Origin: Membranipora membranacea
Lineage: Eukaryota; Bryozoa; Gymnolaemata; Cheilostomatida; Membraniporidae
NCBI GenBank assembly: GCA_914767715.1
Contig: OU612065.1
Coordinates: forward strand, 3,288,001 to 3,352,000
Length of the DNA stretch: 64,000 bases
Direction: 5' to 3'
This document shows positions 1 to 14,300 of the stretch, piece by piece; positions within the stretch are counted from its first letter, which is position 1, and each line of letters begins with the position of its first letter. Position numbers and translations under genes: made by a program. The notes beneath the pieces were generated by a model that did not search any database, was not told where the DNA came from, and was given only the letters and a program-made list of their open reading frames with translations.

Positions 1-90
1 GGGCGGTAATGATGTAGTGCAGAACCACTTAGAAACACCCATTGTGGCTTAGATTAAGCGGTATATAAATAAACTCATTACTTTTCTTAC
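1..90 (+). repeat. Possible LINE 3' tail
   Basis: The stretch ends in a 'gcggtatataaataaa'-like sequence of the kind found at the 3' end of many non-LTR retrotransposons. It lies upstream of the first visible CACTIN exon, probably in an intron. No coding capacity is visible. The call rests on resemblance only. Confidence 0.25.
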
Positions 91-445
91 TACATATTTT
101 TCTTACTCATTATTATTAACTACATACAATTCTTTACCGTTACATTTGAGATCTAAAGAGAAGTTCAGTTCATTCAAAACTTTACTCTTCAACCATATAT
201 TATCGACTTGACCAACATCATTGATGATATTATTTCCTTTCTGTTTTTCTTTTTTTGTTTTAAAATTTTTTTTTCTGGCACTGAGTGCAAAACATTTCGA
301 ATGAGATGACTTTGGTTGCCAATAAAACTTTTGGAGAAAATGCTTTTAAGACAAACTTTCCTAAGATAGAGATTGATCTAGATGAAGTAAATTTATAGGT
401 GTGGTATATAACAAGAAATGTATATCCTATACAACTCTGTTGCAG

Positions 446-3400
446 AGATGAAAAAGAGGCTATGAAAGCTTATGAAACCCCAGAAGAAAAGCGCGCCAGG
501 CGTCTAGCCAAAAAAGAACAGAAAGAGAGAACACGAAAAGCCGCCATGGGTTGGGACACTGAAACGCTGGTGAGCCCTTATAGACCTAATAAAAATCTGA
601 GAAAAATAATATGTGTATTGAAATTGGTAAGATAGTAATATATGACTATGATATGTTTTTGGCGTCGCATATCTTAGTTGTAAATAAATGTTGAATATCA
701 ATTTTTAGCAATACACAAATGAAGACAATCCATTTGGAGATCACAGTCTCACCCAAACGTTTGTATGGAAATCCAAGTTGAAAAAGGAAGGCAAGTCACT
801 TGAGGAATCAGAAGTGGCTAAACACAACAGAGCCAAAATGGAGGAGAGTCGGGTATGTAACTCAGTACTCTATTTATTAAGTCATATCAACTAGACATGT
901 GATGATATGAAAGCTTTGAGGATGTTTGGGGCTAAGTTTGATTCAGTTTTTTAACCATGTACCATTCATCTCCATCTATTATCTTGTATCTTATGGAATG
1001 AGTGAATGATGGGCTATGCTGTAACAACTCCCCTTCACTCCTGTAAAGAGCGTCTCATGTGTTTCACACTCAGATTGAGTTAGAGAAAGTGAAGAAAAGA
1101 CAGATGGAGAGAGAAAGGGAGAAGGAGACCAGAGATCAAGAACGGGAACAGGAGCAGAGGGAGAAAGAATCCGATTACTACTCTGCCTGGGAGAAACAAG
1201 AGGATAATGTGAGTGAAAATTACTATGCTTGTCCTGTAATGAGCTAACAATCATGACCGCCATGAAGACTGAATCTAAGACAGACTGGTCAATATCTATA
1301 ATACCAAATTAGAAGATCATTAGCAAAGTGCTCCAAGGGTGTACTTTGTGATGATAGTTCGGAGTTGTGTTCTCTATGATAGTTAAACTGGGAGAATTGA
1401 TTACCACGCAACATCCTCAGTTATACAAACATCCATAATCTTCGACTCAGTCATCTGATCCTTAGAGTACCATGAATTCTAAACTCTCAAGTCAGCTTTT
1501 CTGTTTAGTTAAATGTAAATAAAATATCTACTTGGACGCTTGATCTGGTCTTACTAATGTAGATATACATATTTATATTCACTTTTTATTACTTCTTCAA
1601 TCATCTAGTTTCATCTTGAGCAAGCAAAGGAGCGATCACGTATCCGGATAGAAGATGGTCGAGCTAAGCCTATTGATCTCTTGGCTAAATACATCAATGC
1701 AGATGACGATGATATGTCCATAGAGATGCATGAACCATACACATATCTAGAGGTAAACTATATATATAGCCATGGTATTTTTTTTGTTCAATGGTATTAG
1801 TCTATCAAATTATATTATTGCTGTGACCATAAACATATAAATATTTATGACGTGTATGGCTGTATCATTTCTTGTTCACATCATTCTTCTCATGACCTCT
1901 CATGACTTCAAGTCAAGGTGACTCTTGTTAGCTTGATATATGGTATATAAGTAGTTTTATGTATTCTACAGGGCTTGTCAGTGGTAGATTTAGAAGATTT
2001 ATTGGAAGACATAACAGTATATTTGGAGTTAGAGAAAGGCCGGAATCAGGATTACTGGAGAGACATAACTACGATAACAGAGGATCAGCTGGCGCAGGCT
2101 AGACGATTACAGCCTAGCTCCTTCGGTAAGATTATCAACACTCTAACCATCAAGCTTCTACGGCTGTTGTGTTACGTTCCATAGAAAATAAGATATGATA
2201 TACACTTGTATGATTCTGTAAGCATATATCCAATGTTGATTAGTTGAACAGTTGTCTGCTTGCCGATTGCAGGTGCGCTTCTGCTGTTAGTTTTCGGCAA
2301 AGCCAGTATTATTCGGATGGTGATGAATATTGATTTTTACAGCTTTGATTTAATTTTGCTGTATAATCATCAGCGGTTTGAAAACAAGATATTTGAGATG
2401 TTTTAATGTGTCTCTTCTTGTAGATATTAGAGACAGGAGAGAAGGAATTCATACATCTGTCAACCATGAGGTCAACTCTGTATTTAAAGGCAAAACCCTC
2501 ACACAGCTAAACATCCTCCAGGACCAAATAAGAAGTAAATTGAAAGGTAAGCTGCACTATATGTCGACGAGCAGGGTTCTACTGATGCATGTCTTATTTT
2601 GACTTTCATCTGGTTTAGTTGGTCTCATGCACAAGTCATCTCAGGCCTCTACAGAAACAGAACTACACAAGCAGTCTTAACCTCTAATATATAATGTATA
2701 TTGATAGGCGGTGAAGGAGTGGATGTTGGTTACTGGGAATCTCTACTACAGCAGTTAAAGGCACATATAGCACTTACAAGGCTAAAAGAGCATCACCAGG
2801 CTATTCTGAAAAAACGATTAGCAAAGCTTAAACTAGAGGTATATATCAACTTTAGAGGAATAAATTTGAGTGACATAATATTTAGAATCTTGTGTTCTTC
2901 ATTTTTGAAAGTATCTGGGAGTTATATAGATGTCTATGTTATATAGATAGCTTCTTGATCTGGCGATGTTTAGATACAAACTAAGCACATGACCTTGATA
3001 TTTGGCTTTTTCCACAAAACTCAACAGCTATCTAGGTGGATTACAAATATTAGGACAAACAGAAGTTGTACCCAACCACAACCACAATACAAACTGCCAG
3101 CTAGGGTTCACTATTTATCCCCTCTTATACTATATTTTAGCAAGCCCTGGAATCAAGTGGTTCACCTGCAGCAGTCAAACAGGAGCCACAGGAGGACTTC
3201 AAGACCCCAGCGGCTCCCAGTGAACCCAGTACAAGTCAAGAATCAAAGCCTTCTCATTCATCTGGTGCTAACGAACAAGAAATCAGGTATGAGGGATGTC
3301 AAGGCCATCTATTTGTTTATTTCTGCAGCATCAAAGTGACGCGATGACATAATAATGATCTGTTTGTGTTTGATGATGTACATGACTGTTTTTTGTACAC

Positions 3401-6400
3401 AGTTCATGGCCATCATGTATTGTGCATGGTGAATAGATTACAAGTTGATAAATACTTCATCTCTTTCAACTTATGCTCATGTGATCCCTTATTGGGATAT
3501 TAGGGAATTTAGTCTGCCCCTCCTATTTCAATTATTTATTTTCCCACCGTATTGATCTGATGATCTGATGAAGCCGCACTATATAGTGTATAGAGCGACC
3601 TTCCTTATCGGCTGTTACCATAAACATATCAACACCGATAAATATACAATAGCCAATCAGGAAGGTCGCGCGGTCATTAGGGTGTTTATTAATTTCAGCA
3701 CACTTATTGCGCTAACTTTTCACAACAATTATGACATCTATATAGTGGAACCAGAGACTATAGATAATATATATCTATAGTCTCTGGTGTAACTATCTAT
3801 CCACCTAAGGTCAACTTGATCAGCCCTAATAAAAAGAGTTACATCAGCTTGATATGATCACAGAGTAAGGATATATCCTTACTCTGCGATATGATTATCT
3901 GGTGACCATATCAATAAGTGATTTTTCACTTGTTACAACAGGATCCCGTGCTCCGATGCCAGAATTAAAGCCCTTTTTTGCACTGCGAGGTTTCTTGCGG
4001 TTGTAGAGTGCCATTTGAGGAAAGGGTTTCAATCACAACATAAATCACGAGATAGTTTCATTACAAAAACGGAAATAATATAAGGAAGTAGAATTGTGCC
4101 TAGTTCGAATTTTGAGGAACTGTCAATGTGAAGTTCAGTGATTATGCAAGATGCACATGTTATAGTTTTCAATGATTAAGTTCTTTAGTCTTTTAATCAT
4201 TTAGTCTTTTAGTACTTCTAATAAGACCTTAGATTTAACACAAGTAATTCTCTCACAGTAATGATGATTATGAGCCGGTGCTGCCGGATGTACCAGCAGT
4301 GGAGGAGCAGCCCGCTGACATACAGGATGAATATGATGATGGTAGATGTTCACCTAAACTCCTAAATGCTGCCGAGGTTGAAGACGGTACTCTCATATAC
4401 AACCCAGAAGATGATATGAAACGACTAGAATTACAAAGGCTATCACTAAGAAACACTGGAAAAATACAAGTAATCTTACGCTCACTATGGACATGAAAGG
4501 AAACTTATTTTTGGAGGTTGCAACCCAAAATTCCCTACCATAAGTCCACTTTCATGGGAATTAATTACGAGATCTACCATTTTTTTGCCGCAAATATTTA
4601 CATATATTCAATTATAGGAGAATAACCAATACAGTGACATAATGCTTTAAAAAGGCAGGTAGAAAAGGAATGTCACCTTGCGATTACCCAGCATTATATG
4701 CGACTTCAAAATGTGTATGAAAGTTAGTATGTAGCGGTGGCTTATCCTTTCCCTTTTCGTATTATACAGACTGATGGTGATAGCGCATTAGTACAGAGAG
4801 CTAAGGATGGTATGGGCGGTGACGAAGCTCGATTCTCCGTAGAGTATAACCTTGAACAGCAGAACTTTGTATGGAGTGACAAATATCGTCCGAGAAAGCC
4901 AAGGTTCTTTAACAGAGTGCACACGGTATGCAACTAATCCTGTGTATTAGTTACAACATGAAGTCTTAATTCAGCTTCAATGTATTTAATTTACTCCACA
5001 GATGGTTCATTCATAACTACTTGTATTTCACCAAGCTTTCACATAGTATGAGATGACACAACGGTATTAGAGTCATCATTGTAAGCATTGAAAATCGAAT
5101 CAACGATTTTGTTTCCACAAATGTTATGATTTTCCCTTTTTCATTTGCATTACATCGACTCTAAGCTGTTAGTTTTCACTCATTCTAGCATTAGAGCTGC
5201 TGTCACGTTGTTGAGATCAGATCTTATTTATAACTTAAATTCTATTTTTGTTTCTACAGGGATTTGAATGGAATAAGTACAATCAGACTCATTATGATAT
5301 GGACAACCCTCCACCAAAGATTGTTCAGGGATACAAATTCAATGTATGTATAAAATGCAATTCTGTAGAATCAATGCTCACTGTTGTATCGGTTATGAAC
5401 AAGCAGGTTAAATGAAACCAAAATTATTTCTAGTTCTTGGAGGCTTCGGCAGCTTTTAGTATTATTATTTCTTTGCTAAATAGAATGCTTTATTAAATAC
5501 TGTATTCAAATGTATACATAATACTAACTTTGTATACTGAGAAGTATAGTATATCAGTTAATATAGTTATATGGTATACCGTATTATAGGTTACTATATG
5601 TAATATGTATACAAGATAATACATTTATATGCAATTAACTCATCCGTATAAAGTTCCATTTGGTATTTGCAACTAAATGTTCTGTTTCGGTAGTGTATGT
5701 TAAGAATTGTTATGTCATTGTGTCATGTTGCGTTGAGAAGGGCTAAGATATTAATTATAATGATCCCCACATTTCTGCACATGAATATCAGGATGCATAT
5801 TTTCTATATGTACATGCAAATTAAACGGAGCATCATCTCACACTAAGTAATTTTTATTCTTCTGTAGATATTTTACCCAGATCTGATAGATAAAACAAAT
5901 GCTCCTGAGTATTCTGTCACACCCATAGATGAAGATCCTGATTTCTCTATGCTCAAGTTCTCTGCTGGCCCACCATATGAGGTAAGGGCAGCTAACAGCG
6001 AACCTAGCACAACACTGTTTTCTTTGTCTGTACCATAAATGCACACTGATTTCGAGATTACACTATTAGTATGTGTATCTCTGATCGATAGAGCTTCTGT
6101 CGCAAATATTGAGCACCTACATTTGGCTAAAAAAGAGGACAACTTTAATTTTATCAAACAGACATGATCGAAACAGATTTTCCTAGCTCTGCATTATTAG
6201 TTCTCTCTTCTGAGCTTAGGCTAGCAATACACAGTTTCGATGTCACTTTTCTTGTCAGTAACATGTATTAAATGCTCTTCTAAAACTGTTAGAAGGTGAT
6301 ATCAGATTTTCTGAATATAAATTAGAATATTTTAACAAAGAATGAGAAAATGATAAGTGTATATCCAAAAGTTTGGGTAATCATCCATACGTCTCCTAAA

Positions 6401-6950
6401 TACTGAATTTCAGCTGCACTCAAGCTAAGTGAATTAATTCACTCTCTATCGATCAGAGATATACATGCAATAGTATATCACGTGATCAGTGTGCCATAAA
6501 TGGCTCATAATAAGTGATCCTAATCAAGGATTTGTAAAAAAAGTTGATATAGCAAGACTATTAATATTGATATTGTTTGAGCTGTGCAGACACCAACATC
6601 AGAGTTATAATTCTGCAATTACTAGTTTATGGATTACACTCAGCATTCATGTCCAATCTCGCATGGATAAGAATATTGGTATGCTGATATTCACCATAGA
6701 CAAGCCCGTTTGCAAGAGGTCTACATCTTATTAGCACCTTTTGAATCGCTCTGTTTTGTAATAGCTTGTTGGGAAGACGAGCATTTACTGTTGCTTTATT
6801 CATCACCATAATGTTGTTTTGCAGGATATCGCGTTCAAAATAGTAAGCAGAGAATGGGAGTACTCATACAAACATGGATTCAAATGTCAGTTTCAGAATG
6901 ACATCTTTCAACTTTGGTTTCACTTCAGGAGATATAGATACCGTAGATAG
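446..6950 (+). CDS. CACTIN: Cactin (5'-partial, 13 visible exons)
   Basis: Cactin is a conserved nuclear protein of the spliceosome, first described as a partner of the IkB protein Cactus. Visible exons: 446-569, 709-852, 1074-1208, 1609-1752, 1972-2125, 2424-2546, 2708-2838, 3141-3286, 4259-4469, 4770-4925, 5260-5343, 5868-5981, 6825-6950 (stop 6948-6950). They join in frame to 596 residues. The sequence follows metazoan cactin in order: TPEEKRARRLAKKE-like basic start, YTNEDNPFGD, a charged Arg/Glu coiled coil, the RIRDGRAKPIDLL-like and EPYTYLEGLSVVDLEDLLED middle domain, YWESLLQQL, a low-complexity acidic linker, then the C-terminal cactus-binding domain (DKYRPRKPRFFNRVHTGFEW, NPPPKIVQGYKFN, FQLWFHFRRYRYRR). 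The first visible exon begins inside a codon, so the N-terminal (usually Arg/Ser-rich) exons lie before the window. Possible alternative splice sites were not excluded. Confidence 0.95.
3595..3669. repeat. Short inverted-repeat (MITE-like) element in CACTIN intron
   Basis: GCGACCTTCCT at 3595 is matched by its reverse complement ending at 3669. The pairing continues imperfectly inward (tatcggctgt against acaatagccaat). The 75-bp unit sits in the intron 3287-4258. No clear target duplication was seen. Confidence 0.5.
3751..3787. repeat. 37-bp palindrome
   Basis: Two perfect 15-bp arms (CCAGAGACTATAGAT) flank a 7-bp AT centre, in the same CACTIN intron as the neighbouring inverted repeats. It could be a minimal MITE or a cruciform-prone site. 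Confidence 0.6.
3851..3895. mobile_element. 29-bp palindromic element with 8-bp target duplication
   Basis: A palindrome built on CAGAGTAAGGATATATCC and its complement (3859-3887) is flanked on both sides by GATATGAT (3851-3858 and 3888-3895). A near-identical palindrome occurs at 61394-61423 and a decayed one near 17165-17210. The direct flanking repeats suggest insertion rather than chance. Confidence 0.55.
6045..6493. repeat. MITE-like element in CACTIN intron
   Basis: Terminal inverted repeats of about 45-50 bp flank ~350 bp of non-coding DNA in the intron 5982-6824. The core 'atgtgtatctctgatcga' (6071) pairs with its complement at 6444-6466, with several mismatches further out. Confidence 0.45.
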
Positions 6951-8347
6951 ACATACAACAGAACTCAAAGGCTTGGTATTCTTATTGCTTACTTGGCCTG
7001 TCTACCTTTTAATCTCTTTGAATGGTGAACGGCAGTAAATAGCTTTTTTTATAGCCATATGAATAACTAAAAAAACCATTATGTAATAAATTGACCTCAA
7101 TAGTACCAGGAACTCTGTTTCTTTCACCACCATTTTAAAGAAATCTTTCGATATAGAAACAATACCTAGTCATCTCAACTCATTCCCGATTAGTGTGGAT
7201 GGTTCTTCATTTGAATGTTGATATGAATATTGTATTATTACTGATCAGTGACGATCTACTCTGTCTATCTAAATCTAAAACTAAAAAAGGCTCCTACAGC
7301 ATTTATCTACGGTTTGAGAGTTTTTATCCAACATGACTCAGCCATTCATCCCGGATAACCCAATGAAACTGAAAGTATGTTTTTGTAATGAATTATTTCT
7401 ACTTCCTGTTAAGCATTCTCTATGGCCCACTTCTGTTATCTGGTTAAAACTTGTTTGTCCAAACTTCAAAAACATTGGACCATTGCAGATCATGACCCTC
7501 TGAAACATTAACATAATTATTTTAGACGAAAAACCCTCGAAACATTTCGATAATACTTGAAAAGTCAAAGCGGCTGACGTATGATCAAATTTTCCGGCAT
7601 TTCGAATTTCCCATACTACTGGTTAACCGTAATCAATTGCATGAGCAACTCCAAATGCTGGCAAATTGAATCAAACTTGATCTAAGTCACATATAGCCAA
7701 ATACATCTATTATCTTGATACTCTCTACACATACAGTGGTAAAAGCCCTTATTCTTTACAGTAGTTTTGTCTGATTCCTTAACTTTTTCGGAGAAATATT
7801 CGGTTTTACGTTAGGCTATAGTTTTTTTATGACAGGCAACACCATGCACCTTTTCTGTACAGTGTGTTGCCTAGACAAACTAGGCTGACACTGGCTACCA
7901 CTAAAACACTTGGGTAGCCGTCTAGGCAAAAGCCGATGAAGCACTACACATTATGGGGATTGTTTACCGTTTCCTTTTTTTCAAGATTATGACTGGGTTT
8001 GTCTAAAATGAGGTATGCGGTTGTTTATTTCCTCAATATAGAACCAAGTGTTTCAATATCTATAGAACGGCCCGGAATGCTGCTGTGATATGAAAACTAG
8101 AGTTTTTGTTATTCATACGTCATTCCTGTCACTATCACTTACTCTTACTGTGTCAGTATATGGGCTGATAAAGCACGTTTTCCTGTTATCAAATTGAATG
8201 AATCATTAACGTTTATTCATCATTTAGTTATCTTACATGAAGTGGTTGAGTAGTATCAGTTTGACTAAGGCTAAAGATATTACACAGTAGTCGATGACAC
8301 TAGTACACTTTTATAACATGCTGTTATGTTGAGTCACTTTGTTTACC
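6951..8347. other. Intergenic region, CACTIN to receptor-like gene A
   Basis: About 1.4 kb without a recognisable exon. AATAAA at 7085-7090 is a plausible polyadenylation signal for CACTIN. The promoter of the downstream receptor-like gene should lie at the right end. No repeat family was recognised. Confidence 0.5.
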
Positions 8348-8362
8348 ATGCTGTCTGTTAGG

Positions 8363-11300
8363 ATGTGGTACACATATGTCTCATTTCTGACTGCATGGCA
8401 ACTGATTGCGGTGTCTACACAAACAAACAACGGTATGTATTTATGTTTGTATCACTATAAATCCCGCATCTGAGTAGTTGAAGGTTTGAGTTGCAATCAT
8501 TAGGTAGTCATTTCTGTGTATTATTTTTCACCTCTAGTGTTACCCCTAATTTCATAACCTGAATTACCTGAATATGTTGACCAAAGATATCATAATCATA
8601 TTCATAATTATTGATGGTATGAGATGGGATCAATTACTGATGTCCTGAGGATTTTCAAGTTCATGGTAACCTCTCACCTGCTTAGAATTTAACTGTATTT
8701 TCTTAAGTCTAGATGATTGGAGGTCCTGTAGTGGCAACTGTAATTTTAACGTTCATTGAGATTGAGTTTGCATGATTCATTTTTAACAGTTAGTACCAAT
8801 AACAAGGTGGAGATAGCAGCACTACTGGAGCTAGCGTCCGCCACATATTGTAAAGATAACGCGAGAACTGAGGAAAACTTGGGGTTTGGTTTGTCCATGG
8901 CACTGGCTGGGCAGTTTGTTATAGATCAGCTCGACTCTAGCTTGTCTGATTTGGCAGTCCCAGGAGTACAGTATGGTGAGCGTTACACTAAAAGGGTAAT
9001 CATTGAAATAGGTAGAGGACAAATATACCCTGTTACAAGCATGTGACCTGTGAATAAGGAGAGTGTTCAAAAAAGTTCCTCTTTCAATTAGAATGAGCTC
9101 AAAATTATCGCTCACTTGGTCTTTTAATTAGACTAATTCAATTCCGAATAGTTCACTCAAAATGTATATTGTTCCATCAATGAGTTGATTAATCAGTTTG
9201 AGATTTTGGCTATTATGAATTGAACGATCCCCTCCTGGCTTGTCTTGAAGAGCAAGACAGGCTAGTCTGTAATATGATAATGCATGGTTAATGATGAACT
9301 CTTTTCCATTCCTAGCGACTAATTCCTCAAGTGCAGTACTCTACCAACAAATTAAAACGTCACGTCACTGTACTCAAGACAGTTCAACCTACATACATCT
9401 ACAACAAATGATCTAGAAATTGCATGCAACAGCATTCTTTGAAATATTAGATTTTTCGTGACAACCTTTCAGTTTGGATCATAAAAAAACTTCACTTCAG
9501 TCATCATGAACTTAATTCACCCTGTAGTGGTTAATATTTCTTTTATTATATCATTTTTGCATGGTATAGTTTGTAAAACATACTAATGAAAAAAATTAAT
9601 ATAGAAAATTCATTATAACTGCGTTCATAGAAAATGTCCAAGCTGTGGTGTCTGACTATACCTTTGATCTCTACAGATTTACTTATAAAAGATGTTTGTG
9701 ATGATGAGGCCCTGTCTGTCAGGTCAGCTGGAGAGGTGATTCCTACACATGTATGGAGGACAGACGATAAAGCATGCTCTAACCAATCATCGGCTGAGAA
9801 CTCTCTGTTAATAGGTATGTTTATGTTTATACAGCGTAGTATTTAGTTGCAGCTCATGTGACCTCATTTGAGTGAGGGAATTCAATTCAGCCCCTCATTG
9901 TTCGAATTCAGCTTATTTTCCCATCATAGTTTTAATTGATCTAATGAAGCTGCTGGTATCAGGTATAGTTATATAGTGAACTTCCTCCTTGGCTGACAGA
10001 GGTTGCGACCTCAGAGGATCCTCAATTACTTTTTATATACAAACCTTTGCTCAAGTAAAGATGGATACCACCTGTGAAGGATGTGGTTCTAACTGTCAGT
10101 GGTTACTATATACTCCAACCAATATAGCAGCAGCATAAATTTTTTTTTTTAGATGATCTAAATTATATAATCCAGCATTGACAAAATGGCGTTTTGAGTA
10201 CCTAAGCCATAATCATATAAATTATATTTATACAGTTATGGTCTACTTTATGTTTCGCCTTTTTCAGGGTTTCTTGGGCCTTTAAAATCAGCAAATACTG
10301 TAACTACTGCAGAGTTTTTGTATGAGTTGAACATCCCACAGATCACACCTTCTGCTACTGCTTCTAGCCTGAGTAACAGAAAGCATTACTCCTTGTTCAG
10401 GACAGGTATCCCTGATGATCTGCAAGTAAAAGTATGTGATTTAGTTATTGGTTGACTTTGAATTTGTATCTGATATCATGATAAAATGGATTGTTTTGAG
10501 TGCTGTGGATGCATGTGGTCAAAAATTAGGTTGTTTGAGTGTTTTACTTCTCTTCCTTAGTTCCACATTGAAGCTATGGATGGAGTGAATTCTGCTGGAT
10601 AAGTTGAATAAAAACTTGACACGAATCCGATCCAATATGAAGACAAATCTTCTAATCTTATGAAATCATGCAAAGGCCATGCAAAGGTTTATTGTCACCA
10701 TTACTTATAAAAAAGAAAGTGTTAATGTTACCCCTAAACAACACTTTGAAGCTTTTGATTCATCTTGCTCTAATTTAGATTGTTCATACACACAATCAGC
10801 AAAGTTTACCATAACATATATTCTCTCCCACTGATAACTGATGTATTTTCAGGCTATTGTAGAAGCTGCATTAGAGATGGGTTGGAGTTATGCCTTACTT
10901 GTACATACTGATGATTCATATGGAACTGGTGCAGCTTCAGCTTTAAAGGCATACGCCGGAGAACGTTCATTATGTCTCTCAAACATTATCAAGGTGTCCA
11001 ACAAAAAAGATGAACCTTATGGCTACTTCAAAAATATCTCTAAGATTATACAGAATGATCCAGCCTCAGGCATTATATACTTTGGCCAAGAGCCTCCAGG
11101 TATATCTGAAATTATTAATTTCTGGGTGGGGAATCAATCACATGTAGATATAATTGAGATTTTATTGCAAATTAATTGCCTGGACACCCCTGCTGAAAGT
11201 GGAAAGCCAGGTGCCATGCCTTCAGAATCATTCATAGTGTCATTGATTATGAGTTTGGAGGAGAAAGTGAAAGCATTACATTTGCAAAATATTATTGATC

Positions 11301-14300
11301 GGAAAGAAAGAAATTCACAGATGAATTATTCTAAGCCTACTTAGCCTTACCTAGCTTAGCCTACTTGGCCTACATATCTAATATAAGGGTAACACGTTAA
11401 GGAAATGAAAATAAAGGAAAATTTAGATGATTTAGTATTATCTACATTATAAAACTCCTGTCTTCTTTTTACCAGCTGTGAAGATAATTGACTGGTATTT
11501 GGCTGATCAGCCATCGAAACGAAAGCAGCTTATTTCATCAGATGGTATTGGCCGTTCGGAGACAGTTCTAAATCATCTCAGGTCAAGTGGAAACAACTCA
11601 AAGCTAGACATTGTTGTCGTATCCTCCGCACAGCCATCAGCCAATCAGCTTGAACCGTTTCTCAGTTATGTCCATCACAAATACAATAACCCTGATTCTA
11701 GTACACCCCAACTCAAGCTACTATTAAATGAATTTAAATCTGGCTGTCGTCCCGCATCTAAGTGTACGTCTGATAACCTTCTGAAAGCAACAGAGTATGT
11801 CATCGAAATGATAAAGGCTACTGCTTCCATGTTAAACGCTTTTAAGCAGACTCACACAGATTTATGTGGTGAATCTCATGCCAGTCTTTGTGATGAGGTG
11901 ATGAACAGCTCTCTCTTCTATTCTGTACTCAGAGATCAAGTACAAAATACAAACGCCTTTATTTCAATGGACAAGCTTAATTTCACTCTCAACTTTAATA
12001 GCTTTGGGGGAGTCATATCTGACAGCACAAAGCCTGCGTACACATTGAACCATCTGCACCGTGTCGGTGGGAATTTGACGTATGAAAATGTGGCCTCATA
12101 TTTCCACAATGGTTCATGGCTTCCGAGGTTGGAATCAAGGCTTAAATCTCATTGTATCACAGACTGTGCAGATTGTGCCCTCAACAGACCACCATATGTT
12201 TTCAGAAAGCGTAGGTCGCCATTCATTATTGTAGGGACTGGCCCTGTTCACAAATCAAGAAACCAATATAGTTGTGGTGACAGTTTAGAATCAACAGGTT
12301 TTATACGGATGGAGGCATTTTACTACGCGGTAGAAAGAATCAATGACATTACTGGTATAGAGTTTAGCACACTGTTCATCGATCTCTGCTATGCTAAAAT
12401 AAGAGCCCACAGGATTCTGACTGAGATTTTTCATAACACCTCTGCCATACGTCTACTAGAAATTGACGGTACAGAGCATGTGTTGAGTGCAAGTCATTTT
12501 GCAGTGTTCTTCGGTGATTCTTCCTCAGATATTTCTATCATTCTGCAAACCTATCTGGAGCCACATAACATTCTTCAAATATCATACACCAGCACCAGTA
12601 CCTATCTGAGTGATCCTTCGCGTTACCCAACGTTTCTCAGAAATGTCCCCAGTGACAGATGGCAAGCGGAACTTATGATAAATCTTGTCTTGAAGCATGG
12701 TTGGGACAACGTTGGTCTTCTTCACTCAGACAGTGCGTATGGTACAACAGCAGCAAATCTGATAAAAGAGTATGCTAAGCAAAATAATATCTGTATATCT
12801 TTCCTCGAAAAAATTGAACTGGAAACAGTTAAGAATGTCACGCTAAGGATGAAGGCCGCTGGCGAACAAGAGAAGTTACCCAGACCCATTTTTCTAGTTG
12901 TGGAACGCGACCGACTTCAATACATAATTGGGAACATTTCACTGTATGACAGTCAATGGAAAACTCGTGGTAATTTTTTCATAGCAAGCGAAACATGGGG
13001 TACAAATAAGGAGGTTATAGATGGTAATTATCAGTATGTTTACGGATCACTAACTGTTTCCATCGATGATCGTATCCACAACTGGACAGGATCGGAGACT
13101 GATATCAACTATTTCAAAGAGTTTGTGCGTAAGCGTACCTTTGAAAACCAGTATGATAACGAGTTGTTTCTGAAGTTCTGGCAGCAGCATTTCCAGTGTC
13201 GTCTTCCAAATTTCAATAATCCATTTAGCAAGGAGTGCCTGCCTGAGAAGAATCTTGTAGATGATAGGGATGAGGATGAACTCGATTTTGAGGATGCTGT
13301 GTCAAAACACATAGTAGGCGCTGGACTATCTTTTGCCTATGCTGTTAGGGAATCTATTTACGGAGAACAGATATGTTCAACCAAAAACAATTGTTCAGAG
13401 GTATTTTTCTCAAAGGAAGGTCGTGACAGCCTCTTCAGATTGGTGCTAACAACCAAAATTCCAACTCAAGTCAGAGAGAAGAGTAAGACGTACCTCCCAT
13501 TTTTGGTGTCCCGAGAAGGGCGGAAAAACTACAAAGTTTATAACATCAGGGATGACCAGACTTTTCATCTTGTTTATGAAGTTGTTGATGGTAAACTGAT
13601 ACAGAAGAAAAAACCATTATTTTACAAAAATAGTGAACAGCAGACAGTTTTGAACTCTCCGCTGTGGCCAGGCTCTAACTGTCTAGCTGGTAGGGCATCT
13701 AACGATAATCCCACGACTCCTGCTATCTCACCTCCGCGATACAGTATCAGTAAAACTGCACTGCTGGCAACAATTATTGTCCTTCTCGTTATCTCAATAG
13801 CAGCGGTGATTTTGGCAGCCTATGGTTGTTTCAAACTACAGATGTCCTCTAAACTTGACCTTCCAGCTGAACATACGGAGCCTACTGAACCCCTGTACCA
13901 AGGTATGCTGTCACTGTTAAATCACATGCATTTTTGCAACATGTTAAGCGAGGATCAGTCATCTGTGCATAATATATAGTTAGGATTGTGTTGTAGCGAC
14001 AGGTTCAGTTCGAGTTTGATTCAATCGACCTGCGTTATGAGTTCCTCCCTCTCAACTGCTTACAATGAAAGGAAGTCAAAATCCCCCAATTAGCATACTT
14101 TTTTTTTCAGAAACCCACCTACAGCCTGCCTCTGTTGTGGAAAATGGTACACAACATGTTACAACCATGACCCTTAGTCACGGGCCTTACACAGCCAACC
14201 AAGCACCAGCAGCATCGCCCACCTTTATAACACACAGAGATAGTCAAGAAAGTTTGATTCGACGCAGGCCGACAGGTACAACATTCATTAATGAGTACAA

